NCBI GenBank assembly: GCA_028707085.1
Contig: JAQTUW010000016.1
Span: 1-64,000 of the forward strand
DNA length: 64,000 bases
Direction of reading: 5' to 3'
Origin: Methylococcales bacterium
GTDB taxonomy: Bacteria; Pseudomonadota; Gammaproteobacteria; Methylococcales; Methylomonadaceae
Shown here: positions 28,768 to 36,616 of the stretch, piece by piece
Numbering within the stretch: position 1 is the stretch's first letter
Layout: every line of letters begins with the position of its first letter
Notes under the pieces: model-generated
What the model was told of the DNA's origin: nothing
Seen by the model: the letters and a program-made list of their open reading frames with translations, nothing else
Database searches by the model: none
Made by a program: the position numbers and the translations under genes

Positions 28768-30099
28768 TTGCAAAATCAGGCAGAAATCAAGCGCTTAAAA
28801 AACGTTGTCCAGCAATTGCTGGACGAAGCCGGCCGCCAGGGCGCAACGGCTGCTGAAGCGGCCTTCAGCATAGACAACGGCCTGTCGGCAACAGCTCGGC
28901 TGGGCGAAGTAGAAACCGTCGAATACCATTGCGATCAGGGCATAGGCGTAACCGTCTACTTTGGCCAGAAAAAAGGTTCGGCCAGCACCAACGACATTTC
29001 CGAAGATTCGCTGAAGGAAACCGTAAAAGCAGCCTGCAGCATTGCCCGTTACGCCAGCGAAGACGAATACGCCGGTCTGCCGGATCCTGAAGAACTGGCA
29101 ACCGAATTCCCCGATCTGGACTTGTATCACCCGTGGGAGATCGACGCCGAACAAGCCATCGATCTGGCTATCGAATGCGAAAACGCCGCCCGCCACCACC
29201 ATCCCGCCATCAGCAATTCCGAAGGCGCGACCATCAGCAGCCACCGGGGCGCACGGGTATTCGGCAACTCGCTGGGATTTTTACACGGCAACCTTTCCTC
29301 CCGCCACTCTCTGAGCTGTTCGGTACTGGCCGGCAGCGGCGACGCCATGCAGCGCGATTACTGGTACAGCGTGTCACGCAATGCCGCCAGTCTGGAATCG
29401 GCGCAACAAGTGGGTGAAAAAGCTGCGCAAAGAACGCTTGCCCGCCTGGATGCCCGCAGCCTGAGCACCCGGCAATGCCCGGTATTGTTTGCCGCGGAAA
29501 TGGCCACTGGCCTGATCGGCTCCATGGTCGGCGCGATCAGCGGCGGCAATCTGTATCGCAAAGCTTCGTTTCTGCTGGATGCGCTGGATACCCAAATTTT
29601 TCCGGAATTTGTCAGGATACACGAACAGCCGCTGCTGGCTGGCGCGCTGGGCAGCAGCAGTTACGACGCCGAAGGCGTGGCGACCCGGAACCGGGATATT
29701 GTCAGCAACGGCATATTAAGATCCTATGTATTGAGTACCTATTCCGCCCGCAAACTGGGCATGCAAACCACCGGCAATGCCGGCGGCGTTCATAATTTGA
29801 CCGTGGAAAGCGGCAGCCGGGATTTAGAAAGCATGTTAAAACTGCTGGATACCGGGCTTCTGGTGACCGAACTGATGGGGCAAGGCGTAAACCGGGTGAC
29901 CGGCGATTATTCGCGCGGCGCGTCCGGCTTCTGGGTGGAAAACGGCGTAATCCAGTATCCCGTCCAGGAAATTACCATCGCCGGCAATCTGAAAACCATG
30001 CTGCGCAATATTGTCGAAATTGGCAACGACGCCGATCTACGCGGCAATATCCGGGTAGGCTCGATACTGCTGGAACAGATGGCTATCGCCGGCGAATAG
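28768..30099 (+). CDS. pmbA: Metalloprotease subunit TldE/PmbA
   Basis: Non-catalytic partner of TldD; it lacks the HExxxH motif, as expected. Conserved family segments include 'GVTVYFGQKKGSASTNDISE', 'ISNSEGA' and 'QGVNRVTGDYSRGASGFWVENG'. The start is TTG, supported by AAAGAGA about 8 bases upstream and by the lack of an in-frame ATG nearby. At 443 residues it is full length. Confidence 0.94.
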   Translation: MQNQAEIKRLKNVVQQLLDEAGRQGATAAEAAFSIDNGLSATARLGEVETVEYHCDQGIGVTVYFGQKKGSASTNDISEDSLKETVKAACSIARYASEDEYAGLPDPEELATEFPDLDLYHPWEIDAEQAIDLAIECENAARHHHPAISNSEGATISSHRGARVFGNSLGFLHGNLSSRHSLSCSVLAGSGDAMQRDYWYSVSRNAASLESAQQVGEKAAQRTLARLDARSLSTRQCPVLFAAEMATGLIGSMVGAISGGNLYRKASFLLDALDTQIFPEFVRIHEQPLLAGALGSSSYDAEGVATRNRDIVSNGILRSYVLSTYSARKLGMQTTGNAGGVHNLTVESGSRDLESMLKLLDTGLLVTELMGQGVNRVTGDYSRGASGFWVENGVIQYPVQEITIAGNLKTMLRNIVEIGNDADLRGNIRVGSILLEQMAIAGE

Positions 30100-30198
30100 C
30101 AGCCGGAAAATGACTCGCCGCCGAAAATCCGTGCGCCGCCCTTTTTCCAGAAACCACCGACCCGCCCGTAACAAAATCCCAAAATTTAAGACAGGCCG

Positions 30199-30241
30199 CT
30201 TACCCGGACAGACCAATCTCTGTTAACATCCGTCCGGGTTA
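30199..30241. terminator. Stem-loop after pmbA, possible terminator
   Basis: TACCCGGAC and GTCCGGGTTA pair as a 9-bp stem around a 22-base loop. No T run follows on the plus strand, so it is at best a weak intrinsic terminator. It falls between pmbA and the DUF1097-like gene, where a transcript end is expected. Confidence 0.4.
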
Positions 30242-30344
30242 GGGCTGTTTCGACAGCGCAACCGTTGCAAAGGTCGGGTTTGTAGAATACCTCAATGCAG
30301 ATCCGCACCCAACTATATCAATGAGGTCATAATGAGAGGCAAAA

Positions 30345-30866
30345 ATGGATAAACTGACAGCACTTTCTTTAAGCATAGGCATACTGGCCGGCATCGCAAC
30401 CTTTCTGGCGGTAGGACCAGCCGCCGGCGTGTTCTTTATCTGGGCGGCGACCATCGCCTGGGCTGCCTACTTTTTACTGGGCGCCAATAAAGAGGCGCTG
30501 GTCAACACCATCGTTTGCGGTATTTTTGGCGTATTCATGGCGTGGATCACAGCCATATTGCTGACCGAAATCAATCCCGAAGTCGTTCCCGGCTTTAACA
30601 TCATGGCCGCCATCACCGTCGCCGTTTCCGTGGTAGTGCTGTGTCTTGCCGCAAGACTGCCGCAACTTTCAGTCATTCCTGTCAGTGTACTGGGCTATTC
30701 CTCGACTTTTGCCTATCTGTTACAGACGCCTGATAAATTGAGCCAGGATGTATTGTTAAGCCTGTCCCTGGGCAATCCATTGCTGGTGATTTCCATCTCT
30801 TTTGTGGTGGGTACGTTTTTTGGTCAATGGTCCGGACAACTGGCCGGCAAATGGACTAAAGAATAA
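30345..30866 (+). CDS. DUF1097 family membrane protein (YcdZ-like)
   Basis: A 173-residue inner-membrane protein with about five hydrophobic segments filling most of its length. The 'ALSLSIGILAGIATFLAVGP' opening and small-residue-rich helices fit the DUF1097/YcdZ family, whose function is not known. GAGAGG lies 6 bases before the ATG. It stands alone, and a hairpin resembling a terminator follows at 30887-30919. Confidence 0.7.
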   Translation: MDKLTALSLSIGILAGIATFLAVGPAAGVFFIWAATIAWAAYFLLGANKEALVNTIVCGIFGVFMAWITAILLTEINPEVVPGFNIMAAITVAVSVVVLCLAARLPQLSVIPVSVLGYSSTFAYLLQTPDKLSQDVLLSLSLGNPLLVISISFVVGTFFGQWSGQLAGKWTKE

Positions 30867-30886
30867 AAAGCAGTAAACAGCAAAAG

Positions 30887-30919
30887 ATACCGTTCGCGCT
30901 TCGACAGGGCGGACGGTAT
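30887..30919 (+). terminator. Hairpin after the DUF1097-like gene
   Basis: ATACCGTTCGC and GGGCGGACGGTAT pair imperfectly around a CTTCGACA loop, and TTTC follows. The inner part resembles the 'CGAACG...CTTCGACAGG' family of dispersed repeats also seen near 51652. It could end the plus-strand transcript before the convergent ogt gene. Confidence 0.45.
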
Positions 30920-30964
30920 TTCAGAATCCCGGCAAACGGGTGTCGTTTTATCAATATCTTCCCT

Positions 30965-31495
30965 TTACAACCGCCCTTCCCCCGCGCCCGCCTCCCTGTT
31001 CAGTAGCGCCGCCTTGCGTTCTACGCCCCAGCGGTAGCCGGACAGCTTGCCGTTTGCGGCGATGACCCTATGACAGGGAATCGCCAGCGCCAGCCGGTTT
31101 GCGGCACAGGCGGCGGCGACCGCCCTGAAGGCTTTAGGCGCGCCTATTTGCCGGGCAAGCTGACCATAGCTGCGCGTTTCGCCCGGCGGAATTTGCCGCA
31201 AGGCCTGCCAGACCTGTTGCTGAAATGCGGAGCCACGTACATCCAGCTCCAAATCGAGACTGGTGGCCGGGAATTCAACATAGTTTATGAGTTTTGCCAG
31301 AATTTGCTGCAAATGCTGATCGTTGCCGGAGTGACTGGCCTGCGGAAATTGCCGCAGCAAATCGGCGATGAGAATTTCCGGATTTTCGGACAAAGAAATG
31401 ACGGCAACACCTTTCCGACTGACGGCGGCCAGAATTGTCCCCAAGCTGGACATGCCTGTGTGGTAACTGATTGGTTCCTGATGATTTGGGGTCAT
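30965..31495 (-). CDS. ogt: Methylated-DNA-[protein]-cysteine S-methyltransferase
   Basis: Suicide repair protein that removes methyl groups from O6-methylguanine. The acceptor Cys is in 'LAIPCHRVIAANGKLSGYRW', and 'QVWQALRQIPPGETRSYGQL' is the DNA-binding segment. At 176 residues it is the Ogt type without an Ada domain. It is the first gene of the minus-strand accessory block that extends to about 36,050. Confidence 0.93.
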   Translation of the reverse strand: MTPNHQEPISYHTGMSSLGTILAAVSRKGVAVISLSENPEILIADLLRQFPQASHSGNDQHLQQILAKLINYVEFPATSLDLELDVRGSAFQQQVWQALRQIPPGETRSYGQLARQIGAPKAFRAVAAACAANRLALAIPCHRVIAANGKLSGYRWGVERKAALLNREAGAGEGRL

Positions 31496-31600
31496 GGTTT
31501 TTTGCTGGCGGCAGATTCAAGTTATCGACTTGGTAAAATACCACAAATCCTGTAACCCGTTTTTTACCATTGCGCAGACCTCAATGCTGAGGTCGGGCGG

Positions 31601-31934
31601 TCAGACGGGCGATTTTACACCTGCTTGTTTGCGGATTTCCACTAATTCCAGCGACTCGAAAAATTGTCTGGCATTATCCAGTGAAAAACCATTACGAAAA
31701 ATGGACGATATTGCTGGCGTCATCGCCGTAAATTTATTTGCAATCCTTGTTCGTACTGTCTGTAACCCCGCACACAACCGGTGGCCAATTGCTAACGAAC
31801 TTCTTGCGAAGCACTTAACGCAGTAATTGATAGTGCATCTCGCCAGCGTTTCTTCTGATGTCTGCTGTTTGATCAAAAACCGCCTTCCAAGCCGGATACG
31901 ATTCAATTTTGTCAATCATTAACACATACTGCAT
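31601..31934 (-). pseudogene. Broken antibiotic-biosynthesis-monooxygenase-like gene
   Basis: From an ATG at 31934, with TGGAG six bases upstream, the frame reads 'MQYVLMIDKIESYPAWKAVF' up to 'HYQLLR' and then meets TAA at 31815-31817. The expected continuation 'YGDDASNIVHFS' resumes 87 bp later at about 31730. A TAA and a one-base shift follow, and the frame then continues with 'SLDNARQFFESLELVEIRKQ' to 31601. Together these pieces match the roughly 95-residue ABM-domain (quinol monooxygenase-like) fold. The ORF-track entry 31601-31915 is only an artefact frame through the remnant. The gene carries at least three inactivating changes. Confidence 0.8.
31731..31817. mobile_element. 87-bp insertion inside the monooxygenase pseudogene
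   Basis: This segment separates two codons that should be adjacent (Arg of 'QLLR' and Tyr of 'YGDDASN'), so its ends are defined by the broken reading frame. It holds a small stem (CTTC-TTGC-GAAG, read on plus as cttcttgcgaag) and 'CTAACG'/'CTTAACG' motifs near one end. No clear target duplication is seen. The type of element is unknown. Confidence 0.55.
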
Positions 31935-32002
31935 ACAAACTCCAATGTTGTTAATTTTGATCATAAACCAAGCTAATACTGGTTTGTCGTTTCACTGTTC
32001 AT

Positions 32003-32545
32003 TTAAACCGCCATTTGATTGGGAATCAGCTCAAGCAGATCTGTCCCCCCAACATCGATACCCAGCTGAGACAGCAAGGTGGTGATCTGGCCGCGATGGT
32101 GAGTTTGATGATTAAAAAAGTGCATTATCAAGCTGAAGAAGGATTTATCTGCGGCTACGCCCTTCATGTTGACATAGTGTAAGACGTGTTCCAAATCAGC
32201 CTCTACCAGCGATTGCGACCATGTGGTAATGATGGTATCCAGCCAATGCCGACGCTCCGAAAGGCTTGCCATGTCTGTGAATAATATTTGCCCAAGGTTA
32301 TTTGGAGCCGGAAGTTGTCGTATTGGCTCTAGCGACAGGTGGTTGCCGGGATGAGTCGCAAAACGTTTTAGCCAAATGGTATCGCCAACCACTATGTGAT
32401 TGAGTGTACCGAGAATTGAGCCGAAGAATGCACCTCTGTCCGCCAACAATTCGTCATCAGACAACTGTCTGGCTTCCGTATACAGTTTGGCATTCATCCA
32501 TGTGTTGTAAGAAGCCATTAGGCCAATATGTTCAATTCTGTTCAC
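32003..32545 (-). CDS. DinB family protein
   Basis: A 180-residue four-helix-bundle protein of the DinB/YfiT superfamily. The three likely metal-binding His are visible: one in 'LGTLNHIVVGDTIW' and two in 'HFFNHQTHHRGQITTLL'. The start is GTG with AGGAG 8 bases upstream. Members act as thiol-dependent transferases or are induced by DNA damage; the role here is unknown. The gene looks intact although both flanking stretches hold gene remnants. Confidence 0.88.
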   Translation of the reverse strand: MNRIEHIGLMASYNTWMNAKLYTEARQLSDDELLADRGAFFGSILGTLNHIVVGDTIWLKRFATHPGNHLSLEPIRQLPAPNNLGQILFTDMASLSERRHWLDTIITTWSQSLVEADLEHVLHYVNMKGVAADKSFFSLIMHFFNHQTHHRGQITTLLSQLGIDVGGTDLLELIPNQMAV

Positions 32546-32572
32546 GAAGTGACTCCTGATAAATCGCTCGGT

Positions 32573-32749
32573 TTAACTGTAGTGGGCATAAGCTTTACGA
32601 CTTTGCCCACGCCATTGAAATGCAGTATTTCGGCCGCCAAGTCTCTGATAATAAAGCGCCAGACTATTGACACCAACCAGCGTATTCAGCAATTTGAAAT
32701 GTAAGTCTGGCACCCGTTTCAACGCTTCTATCCAATAGGCGGCGACATG
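32573..32749 (-). pseudogene. C-terminal fragment of a SnoaL/NTF2-like protein
   Basis: The gap between the PaiB-like and DinB-like genes translates on the minus strand as 'HVAAYWIEALKRVPDLHFKL' through 'LVGVNSLALYYQRLGGRN' to 'RKAYAHYS' and a stop at 32573. This matches the C-terminal half of SnoaL-like (NTF2 fold) proteins. An in-frame TAG at 32750-32752 immediately precedes it and no start codon is available, so only the 3' end of the gene survives. It is absent from the ORF track. Confidence 0.7.
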
Positions 32750-32784
32750 CTATTTTCCCTTCAGCATCCCGCGGGGCAAAATCG

Positions 32785-33441
32785 TTAGTCGTTCTTCCTG
32801 TCCTTTATATTGTCATGACGCATCTTGGTGGCTACCAAAGCCGCCATCTCCGGTTTGCCGGATTTATTCAAACCCTCGATTACACTGTCCTGATTCTCCG
32901 CTGGTTGATTCTGACTAACTTTCCATTTGCCGAACAATTGCGTAACGGCAATTTCAATACCGATAATTTGCTTGATCAACTTCTCGGTAAAGTCGTGTGG
33001 TGCATCCGATACCGCCCAGGGTTCCGGGAATGCTGCTTCATGGTGGGCAGTCATTGCTTCAAGTTGATTGCGAATCCATACTGCATTATCAATCATCCGC
33101 AGACCGCCGTAAGCATGCACGGCAGCGTAGTTCCAGGTTGGCGCGACTTTGCCGGATTGCTGTTTGGTGGAGTACCAGGATGGCGAGATATAGACGTTTT
33201 CTGTCTGAAATATCGCTAGTACTTCGTTATTCTGATCGGATTCTTTCCACAATGGATTGGCTCGGGCGACGTGTCCGCGTAGGCATCCAAAATCCGAGCT
33301 GTCGTCCACCCAGTACAATGGAATATGGTTGGCGTTGACTTTATTGGCAGACAAGGTCACCAATGTCGCCAGCGGGTAATCACGGATCAACGCCTGCATG
33401 ACATCAAGACGGGGTTCATCAAAGTGATTGGGGATGTACAT
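32785..33441 (-). CDS. FMN-binding negative transcriptional regulator (PaiB-like)
   Basis: A 218-residue FMN-binding split-barrel protein. The opening 'MYIPNHFDEPRLDVMQALIR', the segment 'HVARANPLWK' and 'VYISPSWYSTK' then 'VPTWNYAAVHAYG' (here 'VAPTWNYAAVHAYG') are signatures of the PaiB/FMN-binding 2 family. GAGGAACC lies about 7 bases before the ATG. The C-terminal 30 residues extend past the core. It lies 40 bp after the tautomerase gene on the same strand. Confidence 0.9.
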   Translation of the reverse strand: MYIPNHFDEPRLDVMQALIRDYPLATLVTLSANKVNANHIPLYWVDDSSDFGCLRGHVARANPLWKESDQNNEVLAIFQTENVYISPSWYSTKQQSGKVAPTWNYAAVHAYGGLRMIDNAVWIRNQLEAMTAHHEAAFPEPWAVSDAPHDFTEKLIKQIIGIEIAVTQLFGKWKVSQNQPAENQDSVIEGLNKSGKPEMAALVATKMRHDNIKDRKND

Positions 33442-33481
33442 AACCTTGGTTCCTCAATATTTATGGTGAATCTGAATGGCG

Positions 33482-33871
33482 CTAAACATTGATTCTGTAA
33501 TTCAATGCCACTTCGTCGCCATACATGCCACGAAAGCCCCAATTACATGCCGGGCTTTCGTAGATGCAAATTTCAATATCCTGATGCGTGACGCCAAGTT
33601 TTCCTTGAATAGCATCGAAAAGTAGACGTATCAGTTTTTTCTTGGTAGCCGTTTCCCTACCTGTGATCATGCTGATTTCGATAATCGTATAGGCATCGGT
33701 TCTACCGCTTGGATAGTACATATTCTCCTTTCCGATAGGGAAAAAGCGATGCGCGCGTTTATCTGCCGGAAATTGTAAGGCTTCAACCACCCAGTCATGA
33801 ATCACATCGGATAATGCCTGCTTGATGGAATTAAGGTAATTTTTGATACCGTAAATTTTGATTTGCGCCAT
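33482..33871 (-). CDS. Tautomerase (MIF-like) family protein
   Basis: A 129-residue protein beginning 'MAQIKIYGIKNYLNSIKQAL', with 'AYTIIEISMITGRETATKKK' in the middle. This is the pattern of large tautomerase/MIF-like proteins. The ORF track extends it to 34030 inside the amidotransferase gene; I use the ATG at 33871, which begins where family similarity begins. The catalytic N-terminal Pro of classical 4-OT enzymes is absent (Ala follows Met), so activity is uncertain. It is 38 bp after the amidotransferase gene. Confidence 0.75.
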   Translation of the reverse strand: MAQIKIYGIKNYLNSIKQALSDVIHDWVVEALQFPADKRAHRFFPIGKENMYYPSGRTDAYTIIEISMITGRETATKKKLIRLLFDAIQGKLGVTHQDIEICIYESPACNWGFRGMYGDEVALNYRINV

Positions 33872-33909
33872 ATTAAATACTCGTTGAAATCTCACCGAAT
33901 TGTCCCTGG

Positions 33910-34605
33910 CTAATTTGCGTTGCTTGCTACAGCGCTCAAAAATGCCGTGACCAACGGATGCGGTTTTTCTGGTGTAGATCGGGCTTGAGGTACGAATAAC
34001 GTGCCGATAAACAAGGGATGATCGGGCCATTCGATGACCCGGATGTCGCCTTCGGCATCGGCGGCGGTGATGAGCATTGGGCCTCGCTTTAGATTCTCGA
34101 TATAGTCAGGATTGATCCCAAAATTACAATAGTACTGCTCTGTAGCTGTCGTTGTACCGTATATTTCAGCTACCCTCGAATTTGGCTCAAAATTTAGTTG
34201 CATTTCACGCCCAGCCAACGAGCATACCAACTGTGAAATGAATAGACTCGATGCATACGGATCGTATTCGGCATGCTGAGCATCCTTAAAACCTAAAACG
34301 TTGCGTGCGTATTCGATAATCATGTGCTGAAAGCCACCGCAGGTGCCCAAGCATGGAATGTTATTTTCTCGGGCATGGCGAATCGCCTCCAAAGTCCTGT
34401 CCATATCTTTATAGGGACTGCCGGGGGCAATCCATATCCCAGAGTAACGTTCGAACAACGCTGAACTGATGTCGGTAGTCGAAATCCAGTCATAGTCAAT
34501 TTTCAAGTCTAAAACTGTTTTTGCATGTTTGATGGCCGCATTGGTCGATGCATGGGGCGGAAATGTCGGCGTGTATTCGCCAAGAATTGCAATTGATGTG
34601 GTCAT
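33910..34605 (-). CDS. CTP-synthase C-terminal-related class I glutamine amidotransferase-like protein
   Basis: A 231-residue stand-alone protein of the type named 'CTP synthase C-terminal region-related (seleno)protein'. The nucleophile elbow is 'CLGTCGGFQHMIIEYARNV', with Cys at the position that is selenocysteine in some relatives. 'GIWIAPGSPYKDMD' replaces the usual oxyanion loop. The catalytic His is probably in 'FGINPDYIE...WPDHPLFIG'; a full His-Glu dyad is not obvious. AAGGA lies about 11 bases before the ATG. The substrate is unknown. Confidence 0.82.
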   Translation of the reverse strand: MTTSIAILGEYTPTFPPHASTNAAIKHAKTVLDLKIDYDWISTTDISSALFERYSGIWIAPGSPYKDMDRTLEAIRHARENNIPCLGTCGGFQHMIIEYARNVLGFKDAQHAEYDPYASSLFISQLVCSLAGREMQLNFEPNSRVAEIYGTTTATEQYYCNFGINPDYIENLKRGPMLITAADAEGDIRVIEWPDHPLFIGTLFVPQARSTPEKPHPLVTAFLSAVASNAN

Positions 34606-34688
34606 TGACTTTTATATTCCTTAGCTAATTCAATGTGTTGATTGATATGCATATCGTTTGCGCTACCCGATAAAGGCATGAATACCAT

Positions 34689-35039
34689 CTAGAACATCCA
34701 TCTTTGAACAGTTTGGCAATGCCGATTCCAAGTAAACGACCATGAAAACCGGAAACCAGTTACCCAGCATTGATTCATCTGCTCTGCCAAAATAGACGCC
34801 GGATCATAAAGCTTACTGCACAGCAGCCCGGCTTCGTAAATACCTGTCTCGAAAAGCTCAATGACTAAGTTATTATTTCGTCCAATATCCTTAGCCAGAT
34901 CCTTTAAATCTCTTTGGTAAATACCCAGTGCGTTTGCTGCTTTAATACCAAATTTTCCTTCCTTGATCATTATTTTATCCGGGTCGACCAATTTGCCTGG
35001 CGTCTGTTCGGTACGCAATGTAATGCCATGACTATTCAA
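34689..35039 (-). pseudogene. N-terminal fragment of an AlkD-like DNA alkylation repair protein
   Basis: The frame reads 'KEGKFGIKAANALGIYQRDL', then 'LAKDIGRNNNLVIELFETGI' and 'YEAGLLCSKLYDPASILAEQ', which match the first HEAT-like repeats of DNA alkylation repair (AlkD-type) proteins. Similarity ends after 'EQMNQ', where the expected 'W...F.NWE.CD' segment is lost, and the frame stops at about 116 residues where the family has about 220-240. The start on the track is TTG with no ribosome binding site. The gene has lost its 3' half. Confidence 0.7.
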
Positions 35040-35081
35040 TTCTTATTGTGATTGTTGCTGATTCGGTATTTTTAGCCAATC

Positions 35082-35316
35082 CTAATCGTTAGCGCGTATT
35101 AAGCATAAACCCAGTAGAAAACAACCGATTGCAAACGTAAAAATGCCAATGATCGACACATAGAACGAAATCATTGGCCCTAACGCATAAATCATCGCGC
35201 CAATAAATATCGGCACTGCGGCAGGTTTCGGATAGATTGATGAACGATAAAGCCTTAGGCAAAAATAGCATGATACCAATCAATATAGTAACCGAAGCTG
35301 AAATTCGAAAAATCAA
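35082..35316 (-). pseudogene. Frameshifted small membrane protein
   Basis: Two overlapping minus-strand frames carry complementary halves of one likely protein. The first gives 'ASVTILIGIMLFLPKALSFI', and the second continues with 'YPKPAAVPIFIGAMIYALGP' and 'FYVSIIGIFTFAIGCFLLGL'. Joined at about 35233 they make a protein of about 75 residues with three membrane segments. A sequencing error is an alternative to a real frameshift. I do not recognise the family. Confidence 0.5.
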
Positions 35317-35354
35317 TACAAACTGTCAACCCCTTTTGGACATAGGCCAACTAT

Positions 35355-35729
35355 TTATAGTTTAAAGAGTTTTTCCGATTTGACAAACCGTTTTGGCTTT
35401 TGGGTGCTGTCGGCTATGCACATGGCTTCCCTAGCCCATTCCTGGAGCTGAATAGGATCGGTAAGCACTTCTTCCGGCAATTCGAAATATCTTCGCACCT
35501 GAACTCGGCCTTTCTTGGTCTGGTAGGAGAAAGGCTGCATTCCCGTTTGTGCATATTTCTGCCGCGTGTCGTCATCAACCACAAAATACAAGCTATTGCC
35601 CATAATCATGGCAAACTGTACAAAGCCATTGGAAATGCCGATACCACCAAAGAATCGGCCTATTTTTAGCGAACCGATCGCTTCTAGTCGTTCTAAAACA
35701 GATTCCTTATATTCTGCGCTTGGTGTCAA
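35355..35729 (-). CDS. TfoX N-terminal domain protein
   Basis: A 124-residue stand-alone TfoX N-terminal domain protein. 'SLKIGRFFGGIGISNGFVQF' and 'LYFVVDDDTRQKYAQTGMQP' are the typical core, followed by 'YFELPEEVLTDPIQLQEWA'. The start is TTG, with GGA 9 bases upstream. It lacks the C-terminal helix-hairpin-helix domain of full TfoX, so a role in competence should not be assumed. Confidence 0.85.
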   Translation of the reverse strand: MTPSAEYKESVLERLEAIGSLKIGRFFGGIGISNGFVQFAMIMGNSLYFVVDDDTRQKYAQTGMQPFSYQTKKGRVQVRRYFELPEEVLTDPIQLQEWAREAMCIADSTQKPKRFVKSEKLFKL

Positions 35730-35779
35730 AGGTTTGTATCCGAGTTAGGTGATTTTGAAATCGGACAAGGGATTCTGGG

Positions 35780-36043
35780 TCATTTCTTCCGCAATAAATA
35801 CCCGGAATACGTCACAAGCTCTTGACCATTGATCGTAACCAATCGAACAGTTTCCTGCATGCTGCGTCCCAATCCACGGATTATGGCTTCGTTATCCGAT
35901 ACGGGCGCAATTGGAAAAGCTAGATTATTCATGTCAAAAGCTGGTAATGAATATTCCAGCATCAAAAATCCATCCCGTTCCCGTATGATGCAGTTTTCTG
36001 GAACATTAGCCTCACCTACAGCCACATCAACAATTTTTACTCG
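35780..36043 (-). CDS. Small protein of unknown function, possibly 5'-truncated
   Basis: The ORF track begins at a GTG at 36025, but the frame is open back to 36043, giving 'RVKIVDVAVGEANVPENC' without an ATG. This suggests that the start has been lost. The rest reads as a compact acidic protein ending 'GQELVTYSGYLLRKK'. I do not recognise it. It lies 50 bp before the TfoX-like gene on the same strand and belongs to the accessory block. Confidence 0.4.
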   Translation of the reverse strand, partial: RVKIVDVAVGEANVPENCIIRERDGFLMLEYSLPAFDMNNLAFPIAPVSDNEAIIRGLGRSMQETVRLVTINGQELVTYSGYLLRKK

Positions 36044-36616
36044 TCAATGCGATTACGCAGGGAAGCAGAAATAGGTACGGGTTGAATGGCGCTTACTCAA
36101 GGCTTAATTCTTAATAAAAACAGCATGATACGACGAAATCTGTCAAGCATGGAACTTAGTGTGAACCACCAGAAACCGTGGTTTACAGACGTAAAATCGG
36201 TTGACTTTTCAAATAGCTATTGATAGCTAACACCATAATATACTGATTTAAAATAATTTTTTCATTAAGAAAGTGCCATTCAGGTACGGGTTTGATTTTT
36301 TCGCCCAGTACAAACGCGCCGCCTTACCAATGAACCAAGGCCAGATTATGTCCCGCAATACTATGCAAAGATAGACTGTAGTAGTCAAGTTTTTTAAGGT
36401 AAAGCTTACACATTGATGCTTAATTGCCGTTTCCAGCTGAATCAAGATCCAGGTCGCAATTTAACATATGTGTTATACAGTACGGATACCGTTATAAATT
36501 TTGGCCGCCGTGACTGTAGCGACAAAAAAGCCGATGGCATTCAGCGGCTTTTCAAGGAGGCTCAGTTCAATAGCCACTAATAACCAATTGATTTTTTAGC
36601 ACTCGGAGACGCCATC
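36044..36616. other. AT-rich spacer between the accessory block and the glucan synthase gene
   Basis: No gene is supported in these 573 bp. A 65-codon minus-strand ORF (36248-36445) and a short plus-strand frame over the same bases both look like chance or remnant frames. A stem-loop (36523-36554) lies near the right end. The glucan synthase ribosome binding site CGGAG is at about 36603-36607. Confidence 0.5.
36523..36554. terminator. Bidirectional-looking stem-loop upstream of the glucan synthase gene
   Basis: AAAAGCCG and CGGCTTTT pair around an 11-base loop. Read on the minus strand the hairpin is followed by a run of six T, the form of an intrinsic terminator; on the plus strand four T follow. 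It lies about 60 bp before the glucan synthase ATG. No minus-strand gene is present to its right, so its purpose is unclear. Confidence 0.5.

Noticed and set aside
31500-36050. Integron cassette array
   Set aside because: The gene content and common strand suggested it, and isolated motifs such as ACCTAAC (near 35745) and CTAACGATT (near 32783 and 35090) occur. I found no paired R''/R' sites with the right spacing and fold between consecutive genes, and no integrase in the window.
36248-36445. 65-codon minus-strand ORF in the spacer before the glucan synthase gene
   Set aside because: No motif, no ribosome binding site, and a competing plus-strand frame looks equally plausible.
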